Of a DNA stretch of 64,000 nt, positions 24,895-36,891 are shown in pieces. Where the stretch lies: positions 1-64,000 of the forward strand of contig NW_027490175.1 in NCBI RefSeq assembly GCF_050948175.1. The letters are read 5' to 3'. Under the pieces are notes generated by a model. That model ran no database searches. It was not told where the DNA came from and saw only the letters and a list, made by a program, of their open reading frames with translations. This DNA is from Xylocopa sonorina. Taxonomy: Eukaryota > Arthropoda > Insecta > Hymenoptera > Apidae. A program made the translations under genes and the position numbers. Each line of letters begins with the position of its first letter. The stretch's first letter is position 1.

Positions 24895-25068
24895 AATGTA
24901 AATGCGACACTTCCTGGCTAGGAAATAGCGTTTGCAGATGTCTACGTATCGAAGCAATAGTGTTCTAATGCTTCATAAAACGCGATATCGCATCTCATTT
25001 CTGTGTTTCATGATAAGATATAATATTCATTGTGGAGTGTTATGTATACCTCGTATTCACTTCAAAAG
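24895..25068 (+). repeat. Exemplar 174-bp monomer close to consensus
   Basis: This monomer is exactly 174 bp from its AATGTAAATG to the base before the next equivalent start, and it carries nearly all consensus landmarks. The imperfect dyad at 24911-24924 reads TTCCTGGCTAGGAA, the CTACGTATCGAAG element is at 24942-24954, and the perfect 10-bp palindrome GCGATATCGC is at 24982-24991. The monomer ends in the common CGTATTCACTTCAAAAG tail. It is offered as a reference for aligning the other copies. The phase of the start is arbitrary, because a tandem array has no intrinsic monomer boundary. Confidence 0.9.
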
Positions 25069-25837
25069 TATGTAAATGCGACACCTCCTTGATAGGAAAT
25101 AGCGTCTGCAGATGTCAACGAATCGTAGCAATAGAGTTCTGATGCTACTTAAAACGCGATATCGCATCTCATTTCTATGATTCATTATAAGATATATTAT
25201 TCATTGCGTAGTGTCATGTATACATCGTATTCACTTCAGAAGAATGTAAATGCGACACTTCATTGCCAGGAATTAGCGTTTGCAGATGTCTCCGTTTCGA
25301 AGCAATAGAGTTCTAATGCTTCATAGAATGAGATGTCGCATCTGATTTCAATGTTTCATGATAAGATATAATATTAATTGCGAAGTATCATGTATACTTC
25401 GTATTCACTTCAAAAGAATGCAAATGCGACACTTCCCTGCTATTATATAGCGTTTGCAGATGACAACACACCGTAGCAATAGAGGTCTAAAGCTTCTTAA
25501 AACAAGATATCGCACCTCATTTCCATGTTTCATGATAAGATATAATATTCATTGCGAAGTGTCATGAATACCTCGTATTCACTTCAAAAGAATGTAATGC
25601 GACACTTCCTTACCAGGAAATACCGTTTGCAGATGTCTCCGTATCGAAGCAATAGAGTTCTAATGCTTCTTAAAATGAGATGTCGCATCTCATTTCTATG
25701 TTTCATGATAGGATATAATATTCATTGCGAAGTGTCATGAATAACTCGTATTCACTTAAAAAAATGTAAATGCGACAATTCCTGCCTAGGAAATAGCGTT
25801 TCCACATGTCTACGTATCGAAGCAATAGAGTTCTAAT

Positions 25838-26640
25838 GCTTCTTAAGACGTGATATCGCATCTCACTTCTATGTTTCATAATAAGATATAATCTTCATTG
25901 CGAAGTGTCACGAATACCTCGTACTCTCTTCAAAAGAATGTAAATGCGACACTTCGTTGCTAGGAAATAGCGTTTCCAGATGTCTAGGTATCGAAGCAAT
26001 AGCGTTCTAATGCTGCTTAAATCGCGATATCGCATCTCATTTCTATGTTTCATGATAAGATATAATATTCATTGTGCAGTGATATGTATACCTCGCATAC
26101 ACTTCAAATGATTGTAAATGCGACACTTCCTTGCTAGGAAATAGCGTTTGCAGATGTCTACGTTTCGTAGCATTAGAGATCTAATGCTACTCAAAACGCG
26201 ATAACGCATCTCATTCCTACGTTTCATGATAAGATATAATATTCATTGCGAAGTGTCTTGTATACCTCGCATACACTTCAAATGAATGTAAATGCGACAC
26301 TTCCTTCCTAGGAAATAGCGTCTGCAGATATCTACGTACCGTAGCAATAGAGTTCTAATGCTTTTTAAGACGTGATATCGCATCTCACTTCTATGTTTCA
26401 TAATAAGATATAATCTTCATTGCGAAGTGTCACGAATACCTCGTACTCACTTCAAAAGAATGTAAATGCGACACTTCGTTGCTAGGAAATAGCGTTTCCA
26501 GATGTCTAGGTATCGAAGCAATAGCGTTCTAATGCTGCTTAAATCGCGATATCGCATCTCATTTCTATGTTTCATGATAAGATATAATATTCATTGTGCA
26601 GTGATATGTATACCTCGCATACACTTCAAATGATTGTAAA
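25838..26640. repeat. Trimer duplication nested in HOR C copy 1
   Basis: TTCGTTGCTAGGAAATAGCG and its neighbours recur at 522 bp, or three monomers (25953 and 26475). Shared rare variants on both copies are AAGACGTGATATCGC, CATAATAAGATATAATCTTC, GATGTCTAGGTATCG and GTGCAGTGATATG. The same nested trimer is present in HOR C copy 2 at about 29663-30465, so it predates amplification of the C unit. Confidence 0.85.
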
Positions 26641-27754
26641 TGCGACACTTCATTGCTAGGAAGTAGCGTTTGCAGATGTCTACTTATCGGAGCAATAGGG
26701 TTCTAATGCTTCTTGAAACGCGATATCGCATCACATTTCTATGCTTCATGGTAAGGTATAATATTAATTGCGAAGTGTCATGTATACCACGTATTCACTT
26801 CAAAAGAGTGTACATGCGATAATTCCTTGCTAGGAAATAGCGATTCCAGAAGACTACGTATCGAAACAATACAGTTCTAATGCATCGTAAAACGAGATGT
26901 CGCATCTCATTTCTAAGTTTCGTGATAAGATATAATATTCATTGCGAAGTGTCACCTATACCTCGAATACACTTCAAATGAATGTAAATGCGACACCTCC
27001 TTGCTAGGAAATAGTGTCTCCATATGTCTACGTATCGACGCAATAGAGTTCTAATGCTTCTTAAAACGAGATGTCGCATCTCATTTCTATGTATCATGAT
27101 AAGATATAATATTCATAGTGCAGTGTTATGTATATCTCGCATTTACCTCAAAAAAATGTAAATGCGACACTTCCTTGCTAGGAGGTAGCGTTTGCAGGTG
27201 TTTACGTATCGTAGCAATAGAGATCTAATGCCTCTCAAAACGCGATATCGCATCTCATATATATGTTTCATGATAAGATATAATATTCATTGCGAAGTGT
27301 CATGTATACCTCGTATTCACTTCAAAAGAACGTAAATGCGACACTTCCTTGCTAGGAAATAGCGTTTGCAGATGTCTGCGTATCGAAGGAATAGAGTTCT
27401 AATGCTTCATAAATCGAGATATCGAATTTCATTTCAACGTTTCATGATAAGATATAATATTCATTGCGAAGCGTTATGTATTCCTCCTCCACATGTCAAA
27501 TGAATTTAATGCGACACTTTCTTTTTAGGAAATTACGTTTCCAGATGTCTCCGTATCGAAGCAATAGAGTACTAATGCTTCTTAAATCGCGCTGTCGCAT
27601 CTCATTTCTATGTTTCATGATATGATACAATATTCATTGTGCAATGTTATGTATAGCTCGTGTTCACTTCAAAAGAATGTAAACGCGACACTTCCTTGCT
27701 AGGAAATAGCGTTTGCAGATGTCTATGTATCGTACCAATAGAGTTCGAATGCTT

Positions 27755-30700
27755 CTCAAAACGCGATATCGCATCACATTTCTATGTTTCATGATAAGAT
27801 ATAATACTCTTTGCGAAGTGTTATGTATTCCTCCTCTACACTTCAAATGAATGTAAATGCGACAATTCCTTGCAAGGTTGTAGCGTTTGCAGATGTCTAC
27901 GAATTGAAGCAATAGATTTCTAATGCTTCTTCAAACGAGATATCGCATCCCATTTCTATGTTTCATGATAGGATATAATATTCATTGCGAAGGGTTTTGT
28001 ATACCTCGTATTCACTTCAAAAGAATGTAAATGCGACACTTCCTTGCTAGGAAGTAGCGTTTACAGATGTCTAGGTATCGAAGCAATAGATTTCTAATGC
28101 TTCTTAAATTACGATATCGCATCCCATTTCTATGTTTCACGACAAGATACAATATTCATTGCGCAGTTATATGTATACCTCGTCTTCACCTCAAAAGAAT
28201 GTTAATGCGACACGTCCTTGCTCGGAAAAAGTGTTTGCAGATGTCTACGTATCGAAGCAATATTGTCCCAATGCTTCTTAAATCTCGATATCGCATCCCA
28301 TTTCTATGTTTCATGATAAGATATAATATTCATTGCGAAGTGTCTTGTATACATCGCATACACTTCAAATGAATGTAAATGCGACACTTCCTTGCAAGGA
28401 AATAGCGTTGGCACATGTCTCCGTATCGAAGCAATAAGGTTCTAATTCTTCTTAAAACGCGATATCGCATCTCATTTCTATGTTTCATGATAAGATACAA
28501 AATTCATTGCGAAGTGTCATGTGTACCTCGTATTCACTTGAAAACAATGTAAATGCGACACTTCCTTGCTAGGAAATGGCGTTTGCAGATGCCTACGTAT
28601 CGAAGCAATAGAGCCCTAATGCTTCTTAAATCGCGATATCGCATTTCATTTCCATGTTTCATGATGAGATATAATATTCATTGCGAAGTGTCTTGTATAC
28701 CTCGCATACACTTCAAATGAATGTAAATGCGACACTTCCTGGCTAGGAAATAGCGTTTGCAGATGTCTACGTATCGAAGCAATAGTGTTCTAATGCTTCA
28801 TAAAACGCGATATCGCATCTCATTTCTGTGTTTCATGATAAGATATAATATTCATTGTGGAGTGTTATGTATACCTCGTATTCACTTCAAAAGTATGTAA
28901 ATGCGACACCTCCTTGATAGGAAATAGCGTCTGCAGATGTCAGCGAATCGTAGCAATAGAGTTCTGATGCTACTTAAAACGCGATATCGCATCTCATTTC
29001 TATGATTCATTATAAGATATATTATTCATTGCGTAGTGTCATGTATACATCGTATTCACTTCAGAAGAATGTAAATGCGACACTTCATTGCCAGGAATTA
29101 GCGTTTGCAGATGTCTCCGTTTCGAAGCAATAGAGTTCTAATGCTTCATAGAATGAGATGTCGCATCTGATTTCAATGTTTCATGATAAGATATAATATT
29201 AATTGCGAAGTATCATGTATACTTCGTATTCACTTCAAAAGAATGCAAATGCGACACTTCCCTGCTATTATATAGCGTTTGCAGATGACAACACACCGTA
29301 GCAATAGAGGTCTAAAGCTTCTTAAAACAAGATATCGCACCTCATTTCCATGTTTCATGATAAGATATAATATTCATTGCGAAGTGTCATGAATACCTCG
29401 TATTCACTTCAAAAGAATGTAATGCGACACTTCCTTACCAGGAAATACCGTTTGCAGATGTCTCCGTATCGAAGCAATAGAGTTCTAATGCTTCTTAAAA
29501 TGAGATGTCGCATCTCATTTCTATGTTTCATGATAGGATATAATATTCATTGCGAAGTGTCATGAATAACTCGTATTCACTTAAAAAAATGTAAATGCGA
29601 CAATTCCTGCCTAGGAAATAGCGTTTCCACATGTCTACGTATCGAAGCAATAGAGTTCTAATGCTTCTTAAGACGTGATATCGCATCTCACTTCTATGTT
29701 TCATAATAAGATATAATCTTCATTGCGAAGTGTCACGAATACCTCGTACTCTCTTCAAAAGAATGTAAATGCGACACTTCGTTGCTAGGAAATAGCGTTT
29801 CCAGATGTCTAGGTATCGAAGCAATAGCGTTCTAATGCTGCTTAAATCGCGATATTGCATCTCATTTCTATGTTTCATGATAAGATATAATATTCATTGT
29901 GCAGTGATATGTATACCTCGCATACACTTCAAATGATTGTAAATGCGACACTTCCTTGCTAGGAAATAGCGTTTGCAGATGTCTACGTTTCGTAGCATTA
30001 GAGATCTAATGCTACTCAAAACGCGATAACGCATCTCATTCCTACGTTTCATGATAAGATATAATATTCATTGCGAAGTGTCTTGTATACCTCGCATACA
30101 CTTCAAATGAATGTAAATGCGACACTTCCTTCCTAGGAAATAGCGTCTGCAGATATCTACGTACCGTAGCAATAGAGTTCTAATGCTTTTTAAGACGTGA
30201 TATCGCATCTCACTTCTATGTTTCATAATAAGATATAATCTTCATTGCGAAGTGTCACGAATACCTCGTACTCACTTCAAAAGAATGTAAATGCGACACT
30301 TCGTTGCTAGGAAATAGCGTTTCCAGATGTCTAGGTATCGAAGCAATAGCGTTCTAATGCTGCTTAAATCGCGATATCGCATCTCATTTCTATGTTTCAT
30401 GATAAGATATAATATTCATTGTGCAGTGATATGTATACCTCGCATACACTTCAAATGATTGTAAATGCGACACTTCATTGCTAGGAAGTAGCGTTTGCAG
30501 ATGTCTACTTATCGGAGCAATAGGGTTCTAATGCTTCTTGAAACGCGATATCGCATCACATTTCTATGCTTCATGGTAAGGTATAATATTAATTGCGAAG
30601 TGTCATGTATACCACGTATTCACTTCAAAAGAGTGTACATGCGATAATTCCTTGCTAGGAAATAGCGTTTCCAGAAGACTACGTATCGAAACAATACAGT

Positions 30701-31927
30701 TCTAATGCATCGTAAAACGAGATGTCGCATCTCATTTCTAAGTTTCGTGATAAGATATAATATTCATTGCGAAGTGTCACCTATACCTCGAATACACTTC
30801 AAATGATTGTAAATGCGACACCTCCTTGCTAGGAAATAGTGTCTCCATATGTCTACGTATCGACGCAATAGAGTGCTAATGCTTCTTAAATCGCGATATC
30901 GCACCTCATTTCTATGTTTCATGTTAAGATATAATATTCAATGCGAATTGTTATGTGTACCTCGTATTCACTTCAGAAGAATGTAAATGCGACACTTCCT
31001 TGCTGGGAAATAGCGCTACCAGATGTCTACGAATCGAAACTATAGAGTTCTAATGCTTCTTAAAACGAGATGTCGCATCTCATTTCTATGTATCATGATA
31101 AGATATAATATTCATAGTGCAGTGTTATGTATATCTCGCATTTACCTCAAAAAAATGTAAATGCGACACTTCCTTGCTAGGAGGTAGCGTTTGCAGGTGT
31201 TTACGTATCGTAGCAATAGAGATCTAATGATTCTCAAAACGTGATATCGCATCTCATTCCTATGTTTCATGATGAGATATAATAATCATTGCGAAGTTAC
31301 ATGTATACCTCGTATTCACTTCAAAAGGATGTAAATGCGACACTCCCTTGCTAGGAAATAGCGTTTGCAGGAGTTTACGTACAGTAGCAATAGAGATCTA
31401 ATGCCTCTCAAAACGCGATATCGCATCTCATATATATGTTTCATGATAAGATATAATATTCATTGCGAAGTGTCATGTATACCTCGTATTCACTTCAAAA
31501 GAACGTAAATGCGACACTTCCTTGCTAGGAAATAGCGTTTGCAGATGTCTGCGTATCGAAGGAATAGAGTTCTAATGCTTCATAAATCGAGATATCGAAT
31601 TTCATTTCAACGTTTCATGATAAGATATAATATTCATTGCGAAGCGTTATGTATTCCTCCTCCACATGTCAAATGAATTTAATGCGACACTTTCTTTTTA
31701 GGAAATTACGTTTCCAGATGTCTCCGTATCGAAGCAATAGAGTACTAATGCTTCTTAAATCGCGCTGTCGCATCTCATTTCTATGTTTCATGATATGATA
31801 CAATATTCATTGTGCAATGTTATGTATAGCTCGTGTTCACTTCAAAAGAATGTAAACGCGACACTTCCTTGCTAGGAAATAGCGTTTGCAGATGTCTATG
31901 TATCGTACCAATAGAGTTCGAATGCTT
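27755..31927. repeat. HOR C copy 2 (24 monomers, 4173 bp)
   Basis: The longer form of the C unit. It carries the two monomers absent from copy 1, located at roughly 30870-31060 (containing CAATGCGAATTGTTATG and GCGCTACCAGATG) and 31220-31400 (containing TTACATGTATACC and CACTCCCTTGC). Its own following copy starts at offset 4173 (27664 matches 31837). The single-base agreement elsewhere is close to complete by eye. Confidence 0.87.
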
Positions 31928-32658
31928 CTCAAAACGCGATATCGCATCACATTTCTATGTTTCATGATAAGATATAATACTCTTTGCGAAGTGTTATGTA
32001 TTCCTCCTCTACACTTCAAATGAATGTAAATGCGACAATTCCTTGCAAGGTTGTAGCGTTTGCAGATGTCTACGAATTGAAGCAATAGATTTCTAATGCT
32101 TCTTCAAACGAGATATCGCATCCCATTTCTATGTTTCATGATAGGATATAATATTCATTGCGAAGGGTTTTGTATACCTCGTATTCACTTCAAAAGAATG
32201 TAAATGCGACACTTCCTTGCTAGGAAGTAGCGTTTACAGATGTCTAGGTATCGAAGCAATAGAGTTCTAATGCTTCTTAAATTACGATATCGCATCCCAT
32301 TTCTATGTTTCAGGATAAGATACAATATTCATTGCGCAGTTATATGTATACCTCGTCTTCGCCTCAAAAGAATGTTAATGCGACACGTCCTTGCTCGGAA
32401 AAAGTGTTTGCAGATATCTACGTATCGAAGCAATAGTGTCCCAATGCTTCTTAAATCTCGATATCGCATCCCATTTCTATGTTTCATGATAAGATATAAT
32501 ATTCATTGCGAAGTGTCTCGTATACATCGCATACAATTCAAATGAATGTAAATGCGACACTTCCTTGCAAGGAAATAGCGTTGGCACATGTCTCCGTATC
32601 GAAGCAATAAGGTTCTAATTCTTCTTAAAACGCGATATCGCATCTCATTTCTATGTTT
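31928..32658. repeat. HOR C copy 3, short partial
   Basis: About four monomers that match copy 2 at offset 4173. At about 32659 the sequence switches to CATGAGAACATATAATATTC, which is the start of the block found at 22056 and not the expected next C monomer. The switch falls inside a shared CATTTCTATGTTTCATGA stretch, as expected for homologous exchange. Private changes include CGTCTTCGCC for CGTCTTCACC and CATACAATTC for CATACACTTC near 32350-32535. Confidence 0.83.
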
Positions 32659-35356
32659 CATGAGAACATATAATATTCATTGTGAAGTGTTATGTATACC
32701 TCGCATACGCTTCAAATGAATGTAAATGCGACACTTCCTTTTTAGGAAATAGGGTTTGTTGATGTCTACGTATCGTAGCAATGGACATCTAATGCTACTT
32801 AAAACGCGATATTGCATCTCATTTCTATGGTTCGTGATAAGATATAATATTCATTGTGGAGTGTTATCTATACCTCGTATTCACTTCAAAAGAATGTCAG
32901 TGCGACACTTCCTTGCTAGGAAATAGCGTCTGCAGATGTCTACGTATCGTAGCAATAGAGATCTAAAGCTTCCCAGAACGCGATACCGCATCTCATTTCT
33001 ATGTTTCATGATAAGATGTAATATTCATTGTGTAGTGTCATGTATACCTCCTATTCACTTCAAAAGAATGTAAGTGCAACACTTCCTGGCTAGGAAATAG
33101 CGTTTGCAGATGTCTACGCATCGTAGCAATAGTGTTCTAATGCTTCTTAAAACGCGATAACGCATCACACTCCTATGTTTCATAATAAGATATAATATTC
33201 ATTGCGAAGTGTCTTGTATAACTCGCGTACACTTCTAACGAATGTAAATGCGACACTTGCTTGCTAGGAAATAGTGTTGGCAGATGTCTACGTATCGAAG
33301 CAACAGAATTCTAATGCTCCTTAAAACGAGTTATCGCATCCCAATTCTATGTTGCTTGATAAGGTATAATTATCATTGCGTAGTGTCATGTATACCTCGT
33401 ATTCACTTCAAAAGGATGTATATCCGACACACCCTTGCTAGGAAGTAGCGTCTGCAGATGTCTACGAATCGAAACAACAGTGTTCTAATGCTTCTTAAAT
33501 CGAGATATCGCATCTCATTTCTATGATTCATGATAAGATATAATATTCATTGTGCAGTGTTATGTATACCTCTTACTCACTACAAAAGAGTGTAAATGCG
33601 ACACTTCCTTGCTAGGAAATAGCGTTTGCAGATGTCTACGTATCGTAGCTTTAGGGTTCTAATGCTTCTTAAATCTCGATATCGCATCTCATTTCTGTGT
33701 CTCATGACAAGATATAACATTCATTGTGCAGTGTTATGTATACCTCGTATCACTTAAAAAGCATGTAAATGCGACACTTCCTTGCTAGGAAATAGCGTTT
33801 GCAGATATCTACGTATCGTAGCATTAGAGTTCTAATGCTTCTCAAAACGCGATATTGCATCTCATTTCTATGTTTCATGATAATATTTAATGTTCATTGC
33901 GAAGTGTTATGTATTCCTCGTCTACTTCAAATGAAAGTAAATGCGACACTTCCTTGCTAGGAAATAGCGTATCCAGATGTCTACGTATCGAAACAATGGA
34001 TTTCTAATGCTTCTTAAACCAAATATCGAATCTCATTTCTATGTTTCATGATAAGATATGATATTCATTGCGAAGTGTCTTGTATACCTCGTATTCACTT
34101 CAAATGAATGTAAATGCGACACTTCCTTGCTAAGAAATAGCGTTTGCAGATGTCTACGTATCGTAGCAAGCGTGTTATAATGCTTCTTAAAACGAGATAT
34201 CGCATCTCATTTCTATGTTTCATGCTAACATATAATATTCATTGCGAAGTGTTATGTATACCTCGCATACACTTCAAATGAATGTAAATGCGACAATTCC
34301 TTGCTAGCAAATAGCGTTTGCAGATGTCTGCGTATCGAAGCAATAGAGTTCTAATGCTTCTTAAATCGAGATATCGAGTTTCATTTCAACGTTTCATGAT
34401 AAGATATAATATTCATTGCGAGGCGTTATGTATTCCTCCTCCACATGTCAAATGAATTTAATGCGACACTTTCTTTCTAGGAAATTACGTTTCCAGATGT
34501 CTCCGTATCGAAGCAATAGAGTACTAATGCTTCTCAAAACGCGATATCGCATCACATTTCTATGTTTCATGATAAGATATAATACTCTTTGCGAAGTGTT
34601 ATGTATTCCTCCTCTACACTTCAAATGAATGTAAATGCGACAATTCCTTGCAAGGTTGTAGCGTTTGCAGATGTCTACGAATTGAAGCAATAGATTTCTA
34701 ATGCTTCTTCAAACGAGATATCGCATCCCATTTCTATGTTTCATGATAGGATATAATATTCATTGCGAAGGGTTTTGTATACCTCGTATTCACTTCAAAA
34801 GAATGTAAATGCGACACTTCCTTGCTAGGAAGTAGCGTTTACAGATGTCTAGGTATCGAAGCAATAGAGTTCTAATGCTTCTTAAATTACGATATCGCAT
34901 CCCATTTCTATGTTTCACGATAAGATACAATATTCATTGCGCAGTTATATGTACACCTCGTCTTCACCTCAAAAGAATGTTAATGCGACACGTCCTTGCT
35001 CGGAAAAAGTGTTTGCAGATGTCTACGTATCGAAGCAATAGTGTCCCAATGCTTCTTAAATCTCGATATCGCATCCCATTTCTATGTTTCACGATAAGAT
35101 ATAATATTCATTGCGAAGTGTCTTGTATACATCGCATACACTTCAAATGAATGTAAATGCGACACTTCCTTGCAAGGAAATAGCGTTGGCACATGTCTCC
35201 GTATCGAAGCAATAAGGTTCTAATTCTTCTTAAAACGCGATATCGCATCTCATTTCTATGTTTCATGATAAGATACAATATTCATTGCGAAGTGTCATGT
35301 GTACCTCGTATTCACTTGAAAACAATGTAAATGCGACACTTCCTTGCTAGGAAATC
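32659..35356. repeat. 2.7-kb block, second copy, interrupting the C series
   Basis: Matches 22056-24753 at offset 10603 with a few base changes, for example CGTATTCAC for CGTATACAC near 32877 and GATATCGAGTTTC for GATATCGAATTTC near 34372. Homology ends at about 35356: this copy continues with GGAAATCGCGTTTGC, whereas 24753 continues with GGAAATGGCGTTTGC. The right edge therefore lies within one monomer. The block includes a fourth partial C start (34548 onward). Confidence 0.86.
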
Positions 35357-36891
35357 GCGTTTGCAGATGTCTGCGTATCGAAGCAATAGAGATCAACTGC
35401 TTCCTAAATCGCCATATCGCATCTCATTTCTATGTCTCATGATAAGATATAATATTCATTGTGGAGTATTATTATAACCTCGTATTCACTTCAAAACAAT
35501 GTAAATGCGACACTTGCTTTCTAGGAAATAGCGTTTGCAGAAGTCTACGTATCGAAACAATAGATTTCTAATGCTTCGAAAATCGCGATATCGCATCTCA
35601 TTTCTATGTTTCATGATAAGATGTAATATTCATTGCGGAGTGTTATGTGTACCTCGTACTCACCTCAAGAGAATGTAAATGCCACACATCCTTGCTAGAA
35701 GATAGCGTTTGCAGATGTCTACGTATCGAAGCAATAGGGTTCTAATGCTTCTCAAAACGCGATATCGCATCCCATTCCTATGTTTCATGTTAAGATATAA
35801 TATTCATTGCGAATTGTCATGTATACCACGCATACACATCAAATGAATGTAAATGCGACACTTTCTTGCTAGGAAATAGCGTTTGCAGATGTCTACGTAC
35901 CGTAGCATTAGAGTTCTAATGCATCTTAAAACACGATATCGTATCTTATTCATATGTCTCGTGATAAGATATAATATTCATTGTGGAGTGTTATGTGTAC
36001 TTCGTATTCACTTCAAAAGAATGTAAATGCGACACTTCCTTGCTAGGACAAAGCCTTTGCAGATGCCTCCGTATCACAGCAATAGGGTTCTAATGCTTCT
36101 TAAAACGCGATATCGAATCTGATTCCTATGTTTCATGATAAGATATAATATTCATTGTGCAGTGTTATGTATACCTCGTACTCACTTCAAAAGAATGTAA
36201 ATGCGACACTTCCTTGCTAGGAAATAGCGTTTGCAGATGTCTACGTATCATCGCGGTAGAGTTCTAATACTTCTCAAAACGCGATATCGCTCCTCATTTC
36301 TATGTTTCATGATAAGATTAAATATTCATTGCGAAGTGTTTTGTATTCCTCGTCTACACTTCAAATGAATGTAAATGCAACACTTCCCTTCTAGGAAATA
36401 GCGTTTCCAAATGTCTACGTATCGAAGCACTAGAGTTCTAATGCTTCTTAGAACGAGTTATCGCATCTCATTTCTATGTTTCATGACAAGATATAATATT
36501 CAATGTGCAGTGCTATGTATACCTCGTATTCACTTCAAAAGAATGTAAATGCGACACTTCCTTGCTAGGAATTAGCGTTTGCAGATGACTGTGTATCGAA
36601 GCAATAGAGTTCTAATGCTTCTCAAATCGCGATATCGGAACTCACTTCTACGATTCATGATAAGATATAATATTCATTGTGCAGTGTTATGTATATCTCG
36701 TATTCGCTTCAAAAGAATGCAAATGCGACTCTTCCTTGCTAGGAAATAGCGTTGGCAGGTGTCTACGTATCGAAGCAATAGAGATCTACTGCTTCTTAAA
36801 TCGCCATATCGCATCTTATTTCTATGTTTCATGATAAGATATAACATTCATTGTGGAGTATTATTATAACCCCGTATTCACTTCAAAAGTA
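35357..36891. repeat. Bridge satellite between C and D domains
   Basis: About nine monomers. Two pieces connect to other places. Monomers with GTGGAGTATTATTATAACC occur near 35460 and 36850, eight monomers (1392 bp) apart. A monomer pair with GCCACACATCCTTGCTAGA and CATGTTAAGATATAATATTC at 35640-35850 recurs ten monomers (1740 bp) later at 37380-37590, inside HOR D. The rest is ordinary diverged satellite without genes. Confidence 0.78.

Larger units (their letters stand above)
23930..27754. repeat. HOR C copy 1 (22 monomers, 3825 bp)
   Basis: Matches the following unit at an offset of 3825 bp (23941 matches 27766, 24242 matches 28067, 25552 matches 29377), which is 22 monomers minus 3 bp. 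Copies differ at scattered sites such as CATTTCCATG versus CATTTCTATG near 24478 and GTCAACG versus GTCAGCG near 25107. Near 27040 and 27220 the offset jumps by 174 bp each time, so this copy lacks two monomers present in copy 2. The missing pieces lie between near-identical flanks, such as CGTAGCAATAGAGATCTAATG, that would have supported the exchange. Confidence 0.88.
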
